Part shown: positions 19,580 through 26,952 of the stretch, piece after piece
Position numbering within the stretch: the stretch's first letter is position 1
Layout of the letters: each line of letters starts with the position of its first letter
DNA from: Brevibacterium iodinum ATCC 49514
Lineage (GTDB): Bacteria; Actinomycetota; Actinomycetes; Actinomycetales; Brevibacteriaceae
Reading direction: 5' to 3'
DNA: 64,000 nt
NCBI RefSeq assembly: GCF_900169265.1
Contig: NZ_FXYX01000001.1
Span: forward strand, 310,001 to 374,000
The notes under the pieces: model-generated
Told to the model about the DNA's origin: nothing
The model's input: only the letters and a program-made list of their open reading frames with translations
Databases searched by the model: none
Made by a program: the position numbers and the translations under genes

Positions 19580-19888
19580 TCAGATCGTCCGGTCGAGCCT
19601 GTCAGCGATGTCCTGGAGGCGTCGAGCCTCGTCGCGAATAGCCGCGACGACAGCTCGCCGCTCGTCCTCACGCTCGGTGATCGGCAGCGACGCTGCCATG
19701 AAATAGCCCTGGTGGTTGGAGTAGACGTAGCCTGCGTCCTGCAGGTCGCCCATGGCTGCCACGGCGGTTCCTGTCGCCACGTTGAACTCGTCGCAGACTG
19801 CGTAGACAGACGTGAAGTGCATGTTTGCCTGGTGGTTCGATACGATCCGCTCCCGCAATGTCTCCGCGATCTTTTCTCGCTTAGTCAT
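19580..19888 (-). CDS. GntR-type winged-helix regulator, short
   Basis: A 102-residue protein with a single GntR-like winged helix: KREKIAETLRERIVSNHQAN, FTSVYAVCDEFNVATGTAVA, then MGDLQDAGYVYSNHQGYF. It lacks a ligand-binding C-terminal domain and instead ends with a helix (DEARRLQDIADRLDRTI). It is probably a DNA-binding regulator of the element's left end. The ATG at 19888 follows GAGG; a GTG at 19900 is possible. It is divergent from the ribbon-helix-helix gene, with nested inverted repeats in between that are likely its operator. Confidence 0.75.
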   Translation of the reverse strand: MTKREKIAETLRERIVSNHQANMHFTSVYAVCDEFNVATGTAVAAMGDLQDAGYVYSNHQGYFMAASLPITEREDERRAVVAAIRDEARRLQDIADRLDRTI

Positions 19889-19899
19889 TCCAATCCTCA

Positions 19900-19961
19900 C
19901 TGAACTTTGCTACGGTGATCTCATCACTGCAATTATCATCGATTCTTGCAGTGAAGTTCAG
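19900..19961. promoter_or_regulatory. Nested inverted repeats, divergent operator
   Basis: The inner pair is TCACTGCAA (19924-19932) and TTGCAGTGA (19946-19954), an exact complement. The outer pair is CTGAACTT (19900-19907) and AAGTTCAG (19954-19961). They lie between two divergent regulatory genes. Confidence 0.7.
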
Positions 19962-19993
19962 CATAGCAGGCTTCAGTGACAAATGGAGTGACC

Positions 19994-20770
19994 ATGGATT
20001 TGACCATCACGGTGCGGGCCGACGTGCTCGCCGCCATCACACACGATCTTTACGGAGGAGAAAGCCTCGGTGACGTAATCGAGGACCTGTCCTACTGGGA
20101 GGCGGCAGCTCGCAAGAGGTTCGCCGGTTCGAGCGAGGACACGTCCTCGCCCATCGATCCCACGACGACGAGCCCCACAACGACCATTTCAGTGCCGATC
20201 TCCGATGCTCCGGTACGGATGCTTCGCGAGTCCATGCGTCCAGGGGAGACGCTCGACGGCCTAGTCACGGCGCTCCTCATCGCCGAAGTCCGGCATCGGC
20301 GCACAGGCATGCACTGGCCGGTCTACGGTGCCAATGAGCCGGTCATGACCGATGACGCCACCACCGTTCAGCGACTGATCGTCCACCACGAAACCGCTAT
20401 TACGACCACAGGAGGTCACCTTATGTACACGATCACTACAGAGGTGCGCGACGACGTGCTCACCGCGTTCGATGCGTCCCTGGATGACTGGGAGGACCGC
20501 AATGGCGAGATCGCGGCCTTGATCCACCTCGAAGACGAGTGCCGGGATGCACAGTGGTCGATGGTCTGCGATGACATTTCGAGCGCACAGGCGGGTGCGA
20601 CGACGACCATCGATGTTACCCTCGACGCCCATGACTATGCCACGTTGGAGCGTCTGCTCGGGACTGGCGAGGATGCGGGGCAGCTGCTGACAGGCCTGAT
20701 GCTCAGCGCCCTGTCTGGACACAGGCAGGGTGCGGTCCGAGCATCTGATCCTCTGCCGATGCCTGCGTGA
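19994..20770 (+). CDS. Protein with four ribbon-helix-helix-like repeats
   Basis: A 258-residue protein I do not recognise as a named family. It reads as four units, each a short strand then two helices: LTITVRADVLAAITHDL with LGDVIEDLSYWEA; TTISVPISDAPVRMLRES with LDGLVTALLI; YTITTEVRDDVLTAFDA with NGEIAALIHLEDE; TTIDVTLDAHDYATLERLL with AGQLLTGLMLSAL. Units 1 and 3 resemble each other, as do 2 and 4, so an ancestral pair seems to have doubled. This is the shape of ribbon-helix-helix (Arc/MetJ) DNA-binding domains, which normally act as dimers. The start at 19994 follows GGAG. The gene is followed by a strong terminator. Confidence 0.5.
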   Translation: MDLTITVRADVLAAITHDLYGGESLGDVIEDLSYWEAAARKRFAGSSEDTSSPIDPTTTSPTTTISVPISDAPVRMLRESMRPGETLDGLVTALLIAEVRHRRTGMHWPVYGANEPVMTDDATTVQRLIVHHETAITTTGGHLMYTITTEVRDDVLTAFDASLDDWEDRNGEIAALIHLEDECRDAQWSMVCDDISSAQAGATTTIDVTLDAHDYATLERLLGTGEDAGQLLTGLMLSALSGHRQGAVRASDPLPMPA

Positions 20771-20784
20771 GCCGCCGCACGCGA

Positions 20785-20817
20785 GTGCCCCCGACAACGA
20801 GTCGGGGGCACTTTTAT
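20785..20817 (+). terminator. Rho-independent terminator
   Basis: A perfect 12-bp stem (AGTGCCCCCGAC), 5-base loop, then TTTT. It ends the gene at 19994-20770 and sits at the convergent 3' end of the minus-strand membrane gene. Confidence 0.9.
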
Positions 20818-21410
20818 GTGCTCATATCCGAGTACAGCTGCTGTATTGCGTCTTCCCGCGAAAGCAGGTTCGCGGCGAGGTCAGTGCGCAGGACTTCACG
20901 CTGTTCCCATACCGTGCGCGCCACATATACCCGCGCATGCTGGAAGCGGGCGCGCATTTCTCGAATGTCGAGGAGGCCGCCGATGAGGCCGCCGATCACG
21001 GCCCCGATCACGCCGCCGATGACCGCGCCCGTAACGCCGGTTACCGCGAGTGCAACGACCTTTTCGCCGGGGAGCATGTCTGTGGTGCTGGCGACCCCAT
21101 TGACGATGAGCGCGGTTGCCACACCGCCGATGACGGCGACGACACCGCCGGTCCCGAGGATGCTCAGCAGATATATGAGCCATCGCTTACGCGGCTGGCG
21201 ATAGGAGGGCTGAGGTGCTGGCATGGGAGGCAAATCCTGCTCGGATTCGAGATACGCGATGTCCTTTGCTCGCACTCGATCAGCCCACTCCACCACCGGG
21301 CGCATCGTTTTGTACCCGGCGACGCCGCCAGTGATGCCACCTGCCACACCGGCCAGCCCAGCGACCGCTGCCGATTTCATAACCACGATGATATCTGGTG
21401 GTTCTGACAC
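20814..21410 (-). CDS. Glycine-zipper membrane protein, unknown function
   Basis: A 198-residue protein with an N-terminal Gly/Ala helix (SAAVAGLAGVAGGITGGVAG), a hydrophilic segment with the repeated letters PMPAPQPSYRQPRKR, then two or three hydrophobic helices (WLIYLLSILGTGGVVAVIGG; ALAVTGVTGAVIGGVIGAVI) full of GxxxG patterns, and a charged C-terminal helix (REMRARFQHARVYVARTVW). Glycine-zipper proteins often form oligomers or pores in membranes. I do not recognise the family. The GTG at 21410 is taken as start; an ATG at 21380 (MKSAAVAG) is equally possible. It stands alone between terminators. Confidence 0.6.
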   Translation of the reverse strand: MSEPPDIIVVMKSAAVAGLAGVAGGITGGVAGYKTMRPVVEWADRVRAKDIAYLESEQDLPPMPAPQPSYRQPRKRWLIYLLSILGTGGVVAVIGGVATALIVNGVASTTDMLPGEKVVALAVTGVTGAVIGGVIGAVIGGLIGGLLDIREMRARFQHARVYVARTVWEQREVLRTDLAANLLSREDAIQQLYSDMST

Positions 21411-21496
21411 GGCCTAGGTGCTCGGGTGCCGTCCCGGGCAGGAGTAGTGATGGTCCCCAACTTTTGAGGCAATACGGGGAGGGCGGAGGGAAGGCG

Positions 21497-21537
21497 AAAG
21501 GCCCGGGTCGATCGCGAAGATCGAATACCGGGCCTTT
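21497..21537. terminator. Hairpin downstream of 21411, no T-run
   Basis: AAAGGCCCGG (21497-21506) and CCGGGCCTTT (21528-21537) are exact complements around a 21-base loop. It may insulate the Abi gene from the left. Confidence 0.6.
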
Positions 21538-21638
21538 CTATGCTTTAACCGCTAAGCGCGTTGAGCGAGGCCTAACTCGCTAGCGGTCTTTCTGCTAACT
21601 AGTTTACGCTCGTATACGAGGATAAGCAAAGGAGCGCC

Positions 21639-22277
21639 ATGGAGTCGTGGGTCATCGAGTGGTTGAGCGAAGAGCGGCTCCGACGGTACTTAATCGCCGC
21701 CGGTCACAACGACGATCGAGCATTGCGGTTGTATGAGTGGAACGCAAACGTCAACGCCTCACTGCTTCATGATTTCGCGCACTTTGAGGTAGGCGTGCGT
21801 AACCTCTACGACCGAGGCCTACAGCTGTCCCTCCGCCAAGGAGAGAATCACTGGTTTGAGGACATACCTCTGCGCCGCCTCTTTCCGCACCAACACGGCG
21901 GAGACAAACGGTCCCGTGACGACGTTGGTAACGCGAGATCGCGAGCCGGGGGTTACAGCGCCCCACCCGGAGCCATACTGGCAGAGATGATGTTCGGTTT
22001 CTGGGCGAATTTGACCGCTCACCGCGTCCAGTCGACCGTATGGCCGTACCTCAAGCAGGTACTTCCCAATCAGACCGACCGTGCGCAGCTGCATGACAGC
22101 ATGGCGGAGTTGAACAGGACGCGTAATCGGGTAGCCCACCACGAGCCAGTCGACTCGGCAAACGTCCAAGTGACACTGCGACGCATGAAACGCATCGCCA
22201 AGTACGTATCACCTGAGTTCGCCGCCCACCTCGAAAGTATGAGCACGGTAAGGACTTTGCTAGCGCAGCGCCCTTGA
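21639..22277 (+). CDS. Abi-family (HEPN-like) phage-defence protein
   Basis: A 212-residue protein with the layout of Abi-like (AbiD/AbiF, Abi_2) proteins: an early helix with NANVNASLLHDFAHFEVGVR (residues 36-54), a central conserved segment GAILAEMMFGFWANLT (111-126), and a C-terminal LNRTRNRVAHHEP (159-170). The last fits the HEPN RNase motif R-x4-6-H (Arg162, His167). Such proteins are abortive-infection toxins that probably cleave RNA after phage infection. AAGGAGCGCC precedes the ATG. No antitoxin is visible beside it. The family call rests on motif pattern; the RNase activity is inferred. Confidence 0.7.
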   Translation: MESWVIEWLSEERLRRYLIAAGHNDDRALRLYEWNANVNASLLHDFAHFEVGVRNLYDRGLQLSLRQGENHWFEDIPLRRLFPHQHGGDKRSRDDVGNARSRAGGYSAPPGAILAEMMFGFWANLTAHRVQSTVWPYLKQVLPNQTDRAQLHDSMAELNRTRNRVAHHEPVDSANVQVTLRRMKRIAKYVSPEFAAHLESMSTVRTLLAQRP

Positions 22278-22498
22278 TGCCGCCCGTTACATTCATTGTC
22301 AAGTAGCAGCCGGGGGCTGCGTGTTGCTCGGAGCGGGTCGCGCTCATTTCATCCTGGTGAGAACTGTTGATAGCGACATCGACAGAGTCGTTCCAATCGA
22401 TGTCACCGGCAAAATTAGCATCGGGAAGCACGCGTTCCAGGCTCCGCTCCCGGTGTCGCCGCGGCGGCAAAGCGGCTAGTGGCACTAGGCGCACTAAC
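22278..22498. other. Gap between Abi gene and first IS481 end
   Basis: I see no gene. A minus-strand frame gives a short protein-like stretch (RVLPDANFAGDIDWNDSVDV) that may be a remnant, but neither end is intact. Confidence 0.4.
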
Positions 22499-22532
22499 TG
22501 TACTGACCGGGGACATTGATCGAGACCGCTTC

Positions 22533-23255
22533 CTAGACGAAATCGAGCACTCGAACGTAGTGATCGAGTGCTGCGCTGGCCGCGAGAAGAGCGCGTGCGC
22601 GAGTGTTTAGTTGCTGCCGCCAACCGTTAACCGTATCTGCCAGTTCGACGGCACCGCCGTGATCTCTGACCGCAGAAATAGTCCTGGCGATACCGGCAAG
22701 GCCGTGACCTCCTCGTCTCAACAAGTGCGCAAGCTCGGCGTCTCTGACGTCGGCTGCGAGGTAGTGGCGGTGGCCGGTATCGGAATTGCGCTGTGGAATG
22801 AGGATGCCAATCTTTTCCCAAGCACGCAGGGTCATGGTCGTAAGTCCAATCCGTCGGGATAACTCGACGGGTGATAGCGGGCTCGAGAGCGGGGCGGGCC
22901 GACCTATGACGGATTCGTCCAAGTGCGAGGCCAGACTTTCGACGGCGTCCCGATCAGCAAGCAACTGAGCGTGAGCGACGTCAAGCTCGGCTAGCGGATT
23001 GTCCATTTCTCCAGTGTTGATGCCGCACATGATGACCGCGGCTCTGGGCCGTCCGGTTGCGGAAGTGAGTGCCATGAAGGTCTTCAGCGCCTCCAAATGG
23101 ATGATCGTGTAACGCCGATGGCCGGAGACCAGACGGATCGAGGATGGAAGGATGCCCTCATCTTCGTAGTTTCGAACCGCCTGTGTAGACACGCCAGCTT
23201 CACGCGCTAGATCCACCGGCCGTAGTGATGGTTTGAGGTTTTCGCGCTTGGCCAT
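22533..23255 (-). CDS. TioE-type regulator with two MerR helix-turn-helix domains
   Basis: A 240-residue protein with two MerR-like DNA-binding domains. Domain 1 (residues 6-70) is LRPVDLAREAGVSTQAVRNY, EDEGILPSSI, SGHRRY. Domain 2 (about 130-200) is LSPVELSRRIGLTTMTLRAW, EKIGILIPQR, GHRHY. A helical linker and C-terminal helix surround them. Actinobacterial TioE-type regulators have this double layout. The start MAKRENLKPS at 23255 is chosen by similarity; an upstream ATG at 23273 also exists. It is divergent from the Imm5-like gene, which it probably controls. Its stop is nine bases from an IS481 terminus. Confidence 0.8.
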   Translation of the reverse strand: MAKRENLKPSLRPVDLAREAGVSTQAVRNYEDEGILPSSIRLVSGHRRYTIIHLEALKTFMALTSATGRPRAAVIMCGINTGEMDNPLAELDVAHAQLLADRDAVESLASHLDESVIGRPAPLSSPLSPVELSRRIGLTTMTLRAWEKIGILIPQRNSDTGHRHYLAADVRDAELAHLLRRGGHGLAGIARTISAVRDHGGAVELADTVNGWRQQLNTRARALLAASAALDHYVRVLDFV

Positions 23256-23303
23256 GGGCTTAGGATGCCACAATCCTCAACGGAGGTTTTAGAAGTAGCC
23301 TTG

Positions 23304-23750
23304 ATGTACATGACGAATGATCAGCTCACAGCTCCAGAACTGACAGAACTCACCCTGACTGAGCCGGACCGTCGAGAACTGATCGGCTGGGCCGCCACCT
23401 GCGTCCGCCGACTCCTGCCGGTATTTATATTGCATCGTCCAGACGATGACCGACTCGCGAACGCGCTCGATGCCGCCGACAGGTTCCGAGAGGGAAAGCT
23501 CACGGTGGGGCCTATGCGCAAGCAGGCGTTCGCGTGCCACGCTGCTGCTCGCGACTGTACAGACCCTGCGGCCGCTGCTGTGGCGCGTGCCTGCGGCCAG
23601 GCCACGGCTGTTGCCCACATGGGTGGGCACGCGCGAAATCTGCCGCGGTATACGAAGAAAGCTCTGTCAGGCCATGTGCTCGCTGAAGAACTCGAATATC
23701 AGCAGTCGCACGTGCCCGACCGTTTCCGTATCTACATTTACGGCGAGTGA
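23304..23750 (+). CDS. Putative immunity protein, Imm5-like domain
   Basis: A 148-residue protein with the alanine/histidine-rich helical pattern of the Imm5-like putative immunity family: LTEPDRRELIGWAATCVRRL, PDDDRLANALDAADRFREG, ACHAAARDCTDPAAAAVARA, and ACGQATAVAHMGGHARNLPR. Such proteins were predicted computationally as immunity partners of polymorphic toxins, but in actinobacteria they often sit beside a two-HTH MerR regulator without a toxin, as here. GGAGG lies 15-20 bases upstream, so the exact start is uncertain (23304 or a TTG at 23301). No toxin gene is visible nearby. Confidence 0.65.
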   Translation: MYMTNDQLTAPELTELTLTEPDRRELIGWAATCVRRLLPVFILHRPDDDRLANALDAADRFREGKLTVGPMRKQAFACHAAARDCTDPAAAAVARACGQATAVAHMGGHARNLPRYTKKALSGHVLAEELEYQQSHVPDRFRIYIYGE

Positions 23751-23760
23751 AAGGATTATT

Positions 23761-23910
23761 GTGTCTCACCCCAATGCTGCACTGACCCCGCGTCACCGTA
23801 TGAAAGTCGCTCAGCTTGTCGTTGACGAAAGATGGCCCATCACGGAAGTAGCGGCACGGTTCCAAGTATCCTGGCCAACTGTGAAGAGGTGGGCCGAACG
23901 GTACCTTAGA
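23761..23910 (+). pseudogene. IS481 transposase, N-terminal fragment
   Basis: Fifty codons nearly identical to the start of the intact copy at 33707-34693: SHPNAALTPRHR, KVAQLVVDERWPI, EVAARFQVSWPTVKRWAERY (helix-turn-helix). The match ends after ERY, and the next bases are the outer end of unit A. It starts with GTG at 23761, 10 bases after the Imm5-like stop. Confidence 0.85.
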
Positions 23911-23932
23911 TGTACTGACCGGAGACGATAGT

Positions 23933-24640
23933 TCAGTGTTCGCAGGTGGCTCCGAAGTCGCTTGTGAGCCAGTCCGCGATCGAGTGCCACGGGAATATTG
24001 GCGGGTCATGAGGTCCAGGGAAGGTTGCCACCTCCTCTACGCGGTCGAGGCGGAAGATGCGCCAGTCCTCGCGCATGAGGTCGTAAGCAATGAGGTACCA
24101 GCGTTGCTGGCGCAGGAAGTGTCGATACGGTTCGATGGTCCGGTGCGAACGACGACCATGCTGGTCGGTGTAGTCGAAGGTGACCCGCAAACTTGTCGCG
24201 ACGGCGTCGGCGATCGTGCCCACGAGATTCCAATCCACGGACGCTGGAGGTTCCCGAGAGACTTGTGTCGACAGGGCCACCGCCGCAGCCCGCTGTTTCA
24301 GCTTTCTGGGCAGGACTTGCTCGAGCTTGGCGCATGCTGTCACAGCGGTGGCGTCGTCGGGTGACCACGCTTCGAGAACCAACAGGCTCGTGATGATCGT
24401 CGAGACCTCGTCCGCTGTCAGCAGCAACGGCGGAATCTTCATACCCGGCCGAAGAGCGTAGGTGCCGCCGGGGCCCGGGCGGGAGCGAACGTCGTAACCC
24501 AGGTCGCGCAGCCGCATGGCATCCCGACGCACGGTTCGTTCGCTGACCTGCAGCTGATCTGCCAGCTCGCGACCACCCCATTGTCCTCCTGACTGGAGCA
24601 GCGCCAGCAACTTGAGTGATCGCGTCGATGGAGTGTCCAT
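23933..24640 (-). CDS. WYL-domain transcriptional regulator (unit A)
   Basis: A 235-residue regulator with an N-terminal DeoR-type helix-turn-helix (SLKLLALLQSGGQWGGRELA, DQLQVSERTVRRDAMRL) and the WYL domain (RVTFDYTDQHGRRSHRTIEP, HFLRQQRWYLIAYDLMREDW, FRLDRV). It is about 80 residues shorter than unit B's relative; the C-terminal WCX part is cut short, ending DWLTSDFGATCEH near the transposon end. It is divergent from the NmrA-type gene and probably senses a ligand to control it. The start at 24640 is the first ATG in a good frame. Confidence 0.85.
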   Translation of the reverse strand: MDTPSTRSLKLLALLQSGGQWGGRELADQLQVSERTVRRDAMRLRDLGYDVRSRPGPGGTYALRPGMKIPPLLLTADEVSTIITSLLVLEAWSPDDATAVTACAKLEQVLPRKLKQRAAAVALSTQVSREPPASVDWNLVGTIADAVATSLRVTFDYTDQHGRRSHRTIEPYRHFLRQQRWYLIAYDLMREDWRIFRLDRVEEVATFPGPHDPPIFPWHSIADWLTSDFGATCEH

Positions 24641-24724
24641 GTCTCCATGGTTCCAGAAATTGCGGACAGGATCAGGCCGGATCTGCCTCTAGCGTGGAAG
24701 CACGAACGGAAGAGAGGAATCATC

Positions 24725-25594
24725 ATGACGATCGCCATCACGACTCCGCAGGGGAACGTTGGTCAACACCTGACGCGCATGCTCATCCGAGCCGGAGTCA
24801 GACCGCGGTTACTCACCCGCCACCCGGAGAAAATCTCGACCTCCGTTGCGGAGTATGCGGACGTGGTGGAAGCAGACTCGTTCGACCCTGACCAGATCGT
24901 TTCAGCCACCGCTGGTATGGACGCGATCTATTGGGTCGATCCCCCAACCACCTCGTCGGATCATCTGGGAGACTACCGGCGTGCGACGGAGTCAATCGTC
25001 GCCGCGGTTGAGGCGAACCGGATCGGACGGGTTGTTTTCCAGAGCAGCGTTGGCGCGGAAAAGCGTCACGGTGCCGGTGAAATCGATGGCCTGGCCGAGA
25101 CGGAAGTCGCTCTCGATGCCTGCGACGTGGACGTCACTCACCTTCGCTGCGGGTTCTTCTTCACTAATCTGCTGTTGGACCTGGCGTCGATCAGAACGGG
25201 GCACCTCCAGACCGTACTGCCACCCGACTTTCCGATGGGCTGGGTAGCCCCGCGAGATATTGCTGAGGTAGCAGCGCTCATCTTGCTGAATCGCAACTGG
25301 AGCAGACGCCACGTCCAGGCAGTTCACGGCCCTGAGGACCTGACATGGTCCCAGGTCGCGACAATCCTTTCAGAAGAGCTCGACCGGGAGGTCCGAGTCG
25401 AGCAGATCAGCGATGCCCAGATGCGTGAACAGTATCTCCAGGTAGGGATGCCACCGGACATGGCCGAGGCAATCCTTGGGATGCCCACCGGTCTACGTGA
25501 GGGCTTCATCCCCGAGCAGAATCGCACCCCGCTGACTACCACGTCGACGCATCTGCGTGTTTGGCTCCATGAGGAGCTCATCCCCGTTCTCTGA
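24725..25594 (+). CDS. NmrA-type NAD(P)-binding protein
   Basis: A 289-residue atypical short-chain dehydrogenase of the NmrA/HSCARG group. It begins MTIAITTPQGNVGQHLTRML, in which the glycine motif (TPQGNVG) replaces the usual GxxGxxG, and continues with RPRLLTRHPEKI, AGMDAIYWVDPP, RVVFQSSVGAEKRHG and THLRCGFFFTNLL. There is no clear YxxxK catalytic pair, so it could be a redox sensor or quinone reductase. The ATG at 24725 follows GAGAGGAATC. It is divergent from its WYL regulator and lies inside cargo unit A. Confidence 0.85.
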   Translation: MTIAITTPQGNVGQHLTRMLIRAGVRPRLLTRHPEKISTSVAEYADVVEADSFDPDQIVSATAGMDAIYWVDPPTTSSDHLGDYRRATESIVAAVEANRIGRVVFQSSVGAEKRHGAGEIDGLAETEVALDACDVDVTHLRCGFFFTNLLLDLASIRTGHLQTVLPPDFPMGWVAPRDIAEVAALILLNRNWSRRHVQAVHGPEDLTWSQVATILSEELDREVRVEQISDAQMREQYLQVGMPPDMAEAILGMPTGLREGFIPEQNRTPLTTTSTHLRVWLHEELIPVL

Positions 25595-25672
25595 AGAGAT
25601 TGAACAGGCAGGAGAAATTGCCAACGACAGGCAGTCCCATATGGGGCCGCCTGCTCAATTCCAGGAGATCGA

Positions 25673-26657
25673 ATGTCACACGCTAACGCGGCCCTGACGC
25701 CGCGTCACCGATTCAAAGTCGCTCGTCTCGTGGTGCACGAAGTATGGCCGATCAGTGAGGTCGCCGCTCGTTTCCAGGTGACATGGCCGACCGTGAAGAG
25801 ATGGGTCGACCGTTACCGTGCCGGTGAGCCCATGCACGATCGATCCTCTCGGCCGAAGTCGTCACCGAATAGGACGAGCAAGGACGTGGTGAAGCGGTGC
25901 GTGAGCCTGCGGATGCGGTTGAGGGAAGGACCCGTTCGGCTCGCCGGCCGGCTCCACGTTGCCCCATCGACGGTTCACCGTATCCTGCGCTCGGCGGGTC
26001 TCAATCGCCTCTCGTATACCGATCGAGCTACGGGTGAGCCGGTTAGGCGGTACGAGCACGACCACCCGGGGTCACTCGTACATGTCGACGTGAAGAAACT
26101 CGGAAACATCCCTGACGGTGGCGGCTGGCGCTACGTCGGTCGTCGCCAAGGCGAGAAGCATCGCGTCGCAACACCGGGAGTCACTCAGTGCCTACGGTAG
26201 CCCAAAGCTCGGATACGCGTTCGTTCACACCGTCCTTGACGACCATTCCCGCGTCGCCTTCACCGAGGTCCACGACGACGAAACAGCTGCGACCTCAGTC
26301 GGCGTGGTGTGCCGCGCGGTGGAGTGGTTCGCCAAGCACGGCGTCACCATAGAGAGAGTGCTTTCGGACAATGGAGGTGCTTATCGGTCCAACCTGTGGC
26401 GCAGCACGTGCGAAGCCCTCTCGATCATGCCGAAGCACACGCGCCCTTACCGGCCTCAGACCAACGGCAAGGTCGAGCGCTTCCATCGCACCATGGCCGA
26501 CGGCTGGGCATACGCTCGCTGCTACACCAGCGAGCAGCAACGCCGAGACGCTCTACTGCCGTGGCTGCACCACTACAACCAGCACCGGCCACACACCGCT
26601 TGCAACAACCAGCCCCCGTTCTCAAGATTGATCAACGTCCCCGGCCAGTACAGCTAG
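25673..26657 (+). pseudogene. IS481-family transposase (unit A), frameshifted
   Basis: It begins MSHANAALTPRHRFKVARL with the helix-turn-helix and shows the DDE catalytic set: LVHVDVKKLGNIPDGG (Asp), FVHTVLDDHSRVAF (Asp), and QTNGKVERFHRTMADGW (Glu). The first frame stops at 26200; the second frame picks up from about 26175 (HRESLSAYGSPKLGY) and runs to 26657. The intact relative at 33707 has a few extra residues here (KLRSKYSDPLMGKAY), so a small deletion caused the shift. It ends INVPGQYS at the transposon terminus. Confidence 0.88.
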
Positions 26658-26769
26658 CGCTGTCAGCGCGAGAATCGCACCAATTCCAAGCTGCGAAACT
26701 TGTGTCAGTGCCTAAGCGTACTCTCAACGAATCAAGGTTATTATGAGTAAAACCGGGAGGTGGAACACC

Positions 26770-26952
26770 ATGCCAATAGCGACGACTGAGATTATCTCTC
26801 TCGAGGATGCTCGTAACCGTTATGCAGCTCTAATTGCGGGCATCAGCGATTTAGATGAGTTCAAAGCGCGCGGGAATGCTTATGCCTTGAGTGATGACGA
26901 TCAGGCTCTGTATGACGATCTCATGGAGCTGGAATATCTCATTGGAGATTGA
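26770..26952 (+). CDS. Small acidic protein, first gene of an unknown two-gene cassette
   Basis: A 60-residue acidic helical protein (MPIATTEIISLEDARNRYAA ... DLDEFKARGNAYALSDDDQA). The start at 26770 is preferred because GGGAGG lies nine bases before it; an in-frame ATG at 26743 has no ribosome site. Its stop overlaps the probable start of the next gene, so the two are co-translated. Small acidic protein first and larger partner second is the usual order of antitoxin and toxin, but I recognise neither product. It lies just right of cargo unit A. Confidence 0.5.
   Translation: MPIATTEIISLEDARNRYAALIAGISDLDEFKARGNAYALSDDDQALYDDLMELEYLIGD

Larger units (their letters stand above)
22499..23910. 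mobile_element. IS481-type cargo transposon, unit C (truncated)
   Basis: The left end is the IS481-type terminus TGTACTGACCGGGGACATTG at 22499, preceded by CTAAC. Cargo is a two-HTH MerR-type regulator reading out to this end and a divergent Imm5-like gene. An IS481 transposase begins 10 bases after that gene but is cut after about 50 codons, exactly where the terminus of unit A starts (23911). The right end is therefore missing. Confidence 0.65.
23911..26652. mobile_element. IS481-type cargo transposon, unit A
   Basis: The left terminus TGTACTGACCGGAGACG (23911-23927) and the right terminus CGTCCCCGGCCAGTACA (26636-26652) are inverted copies with two mismatches. Inside: a WYL regulator reading out to the left end, a divergent NmrA-type gene, and an IS481 transposase reading out to the right end. 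GCTAGC flanks the right end, in keeping with the NCTAGN target preference known for IS481. The transposase is frameshifted, so this copy would need help in trans. Confidence 0.7.

Noticed and set aside
19248..19706. Plus-strand open frame across attL
   Set aside because: It is made of the tRNA remnant and the tRNA terminator read in frame, which explains its open length.
23936..24461. Plus-strand open frames opposite the unit A WYL regulator
   Set aside because: They are antisense; the helix-turn-helix and WYL motifs are clear on the minus strand.
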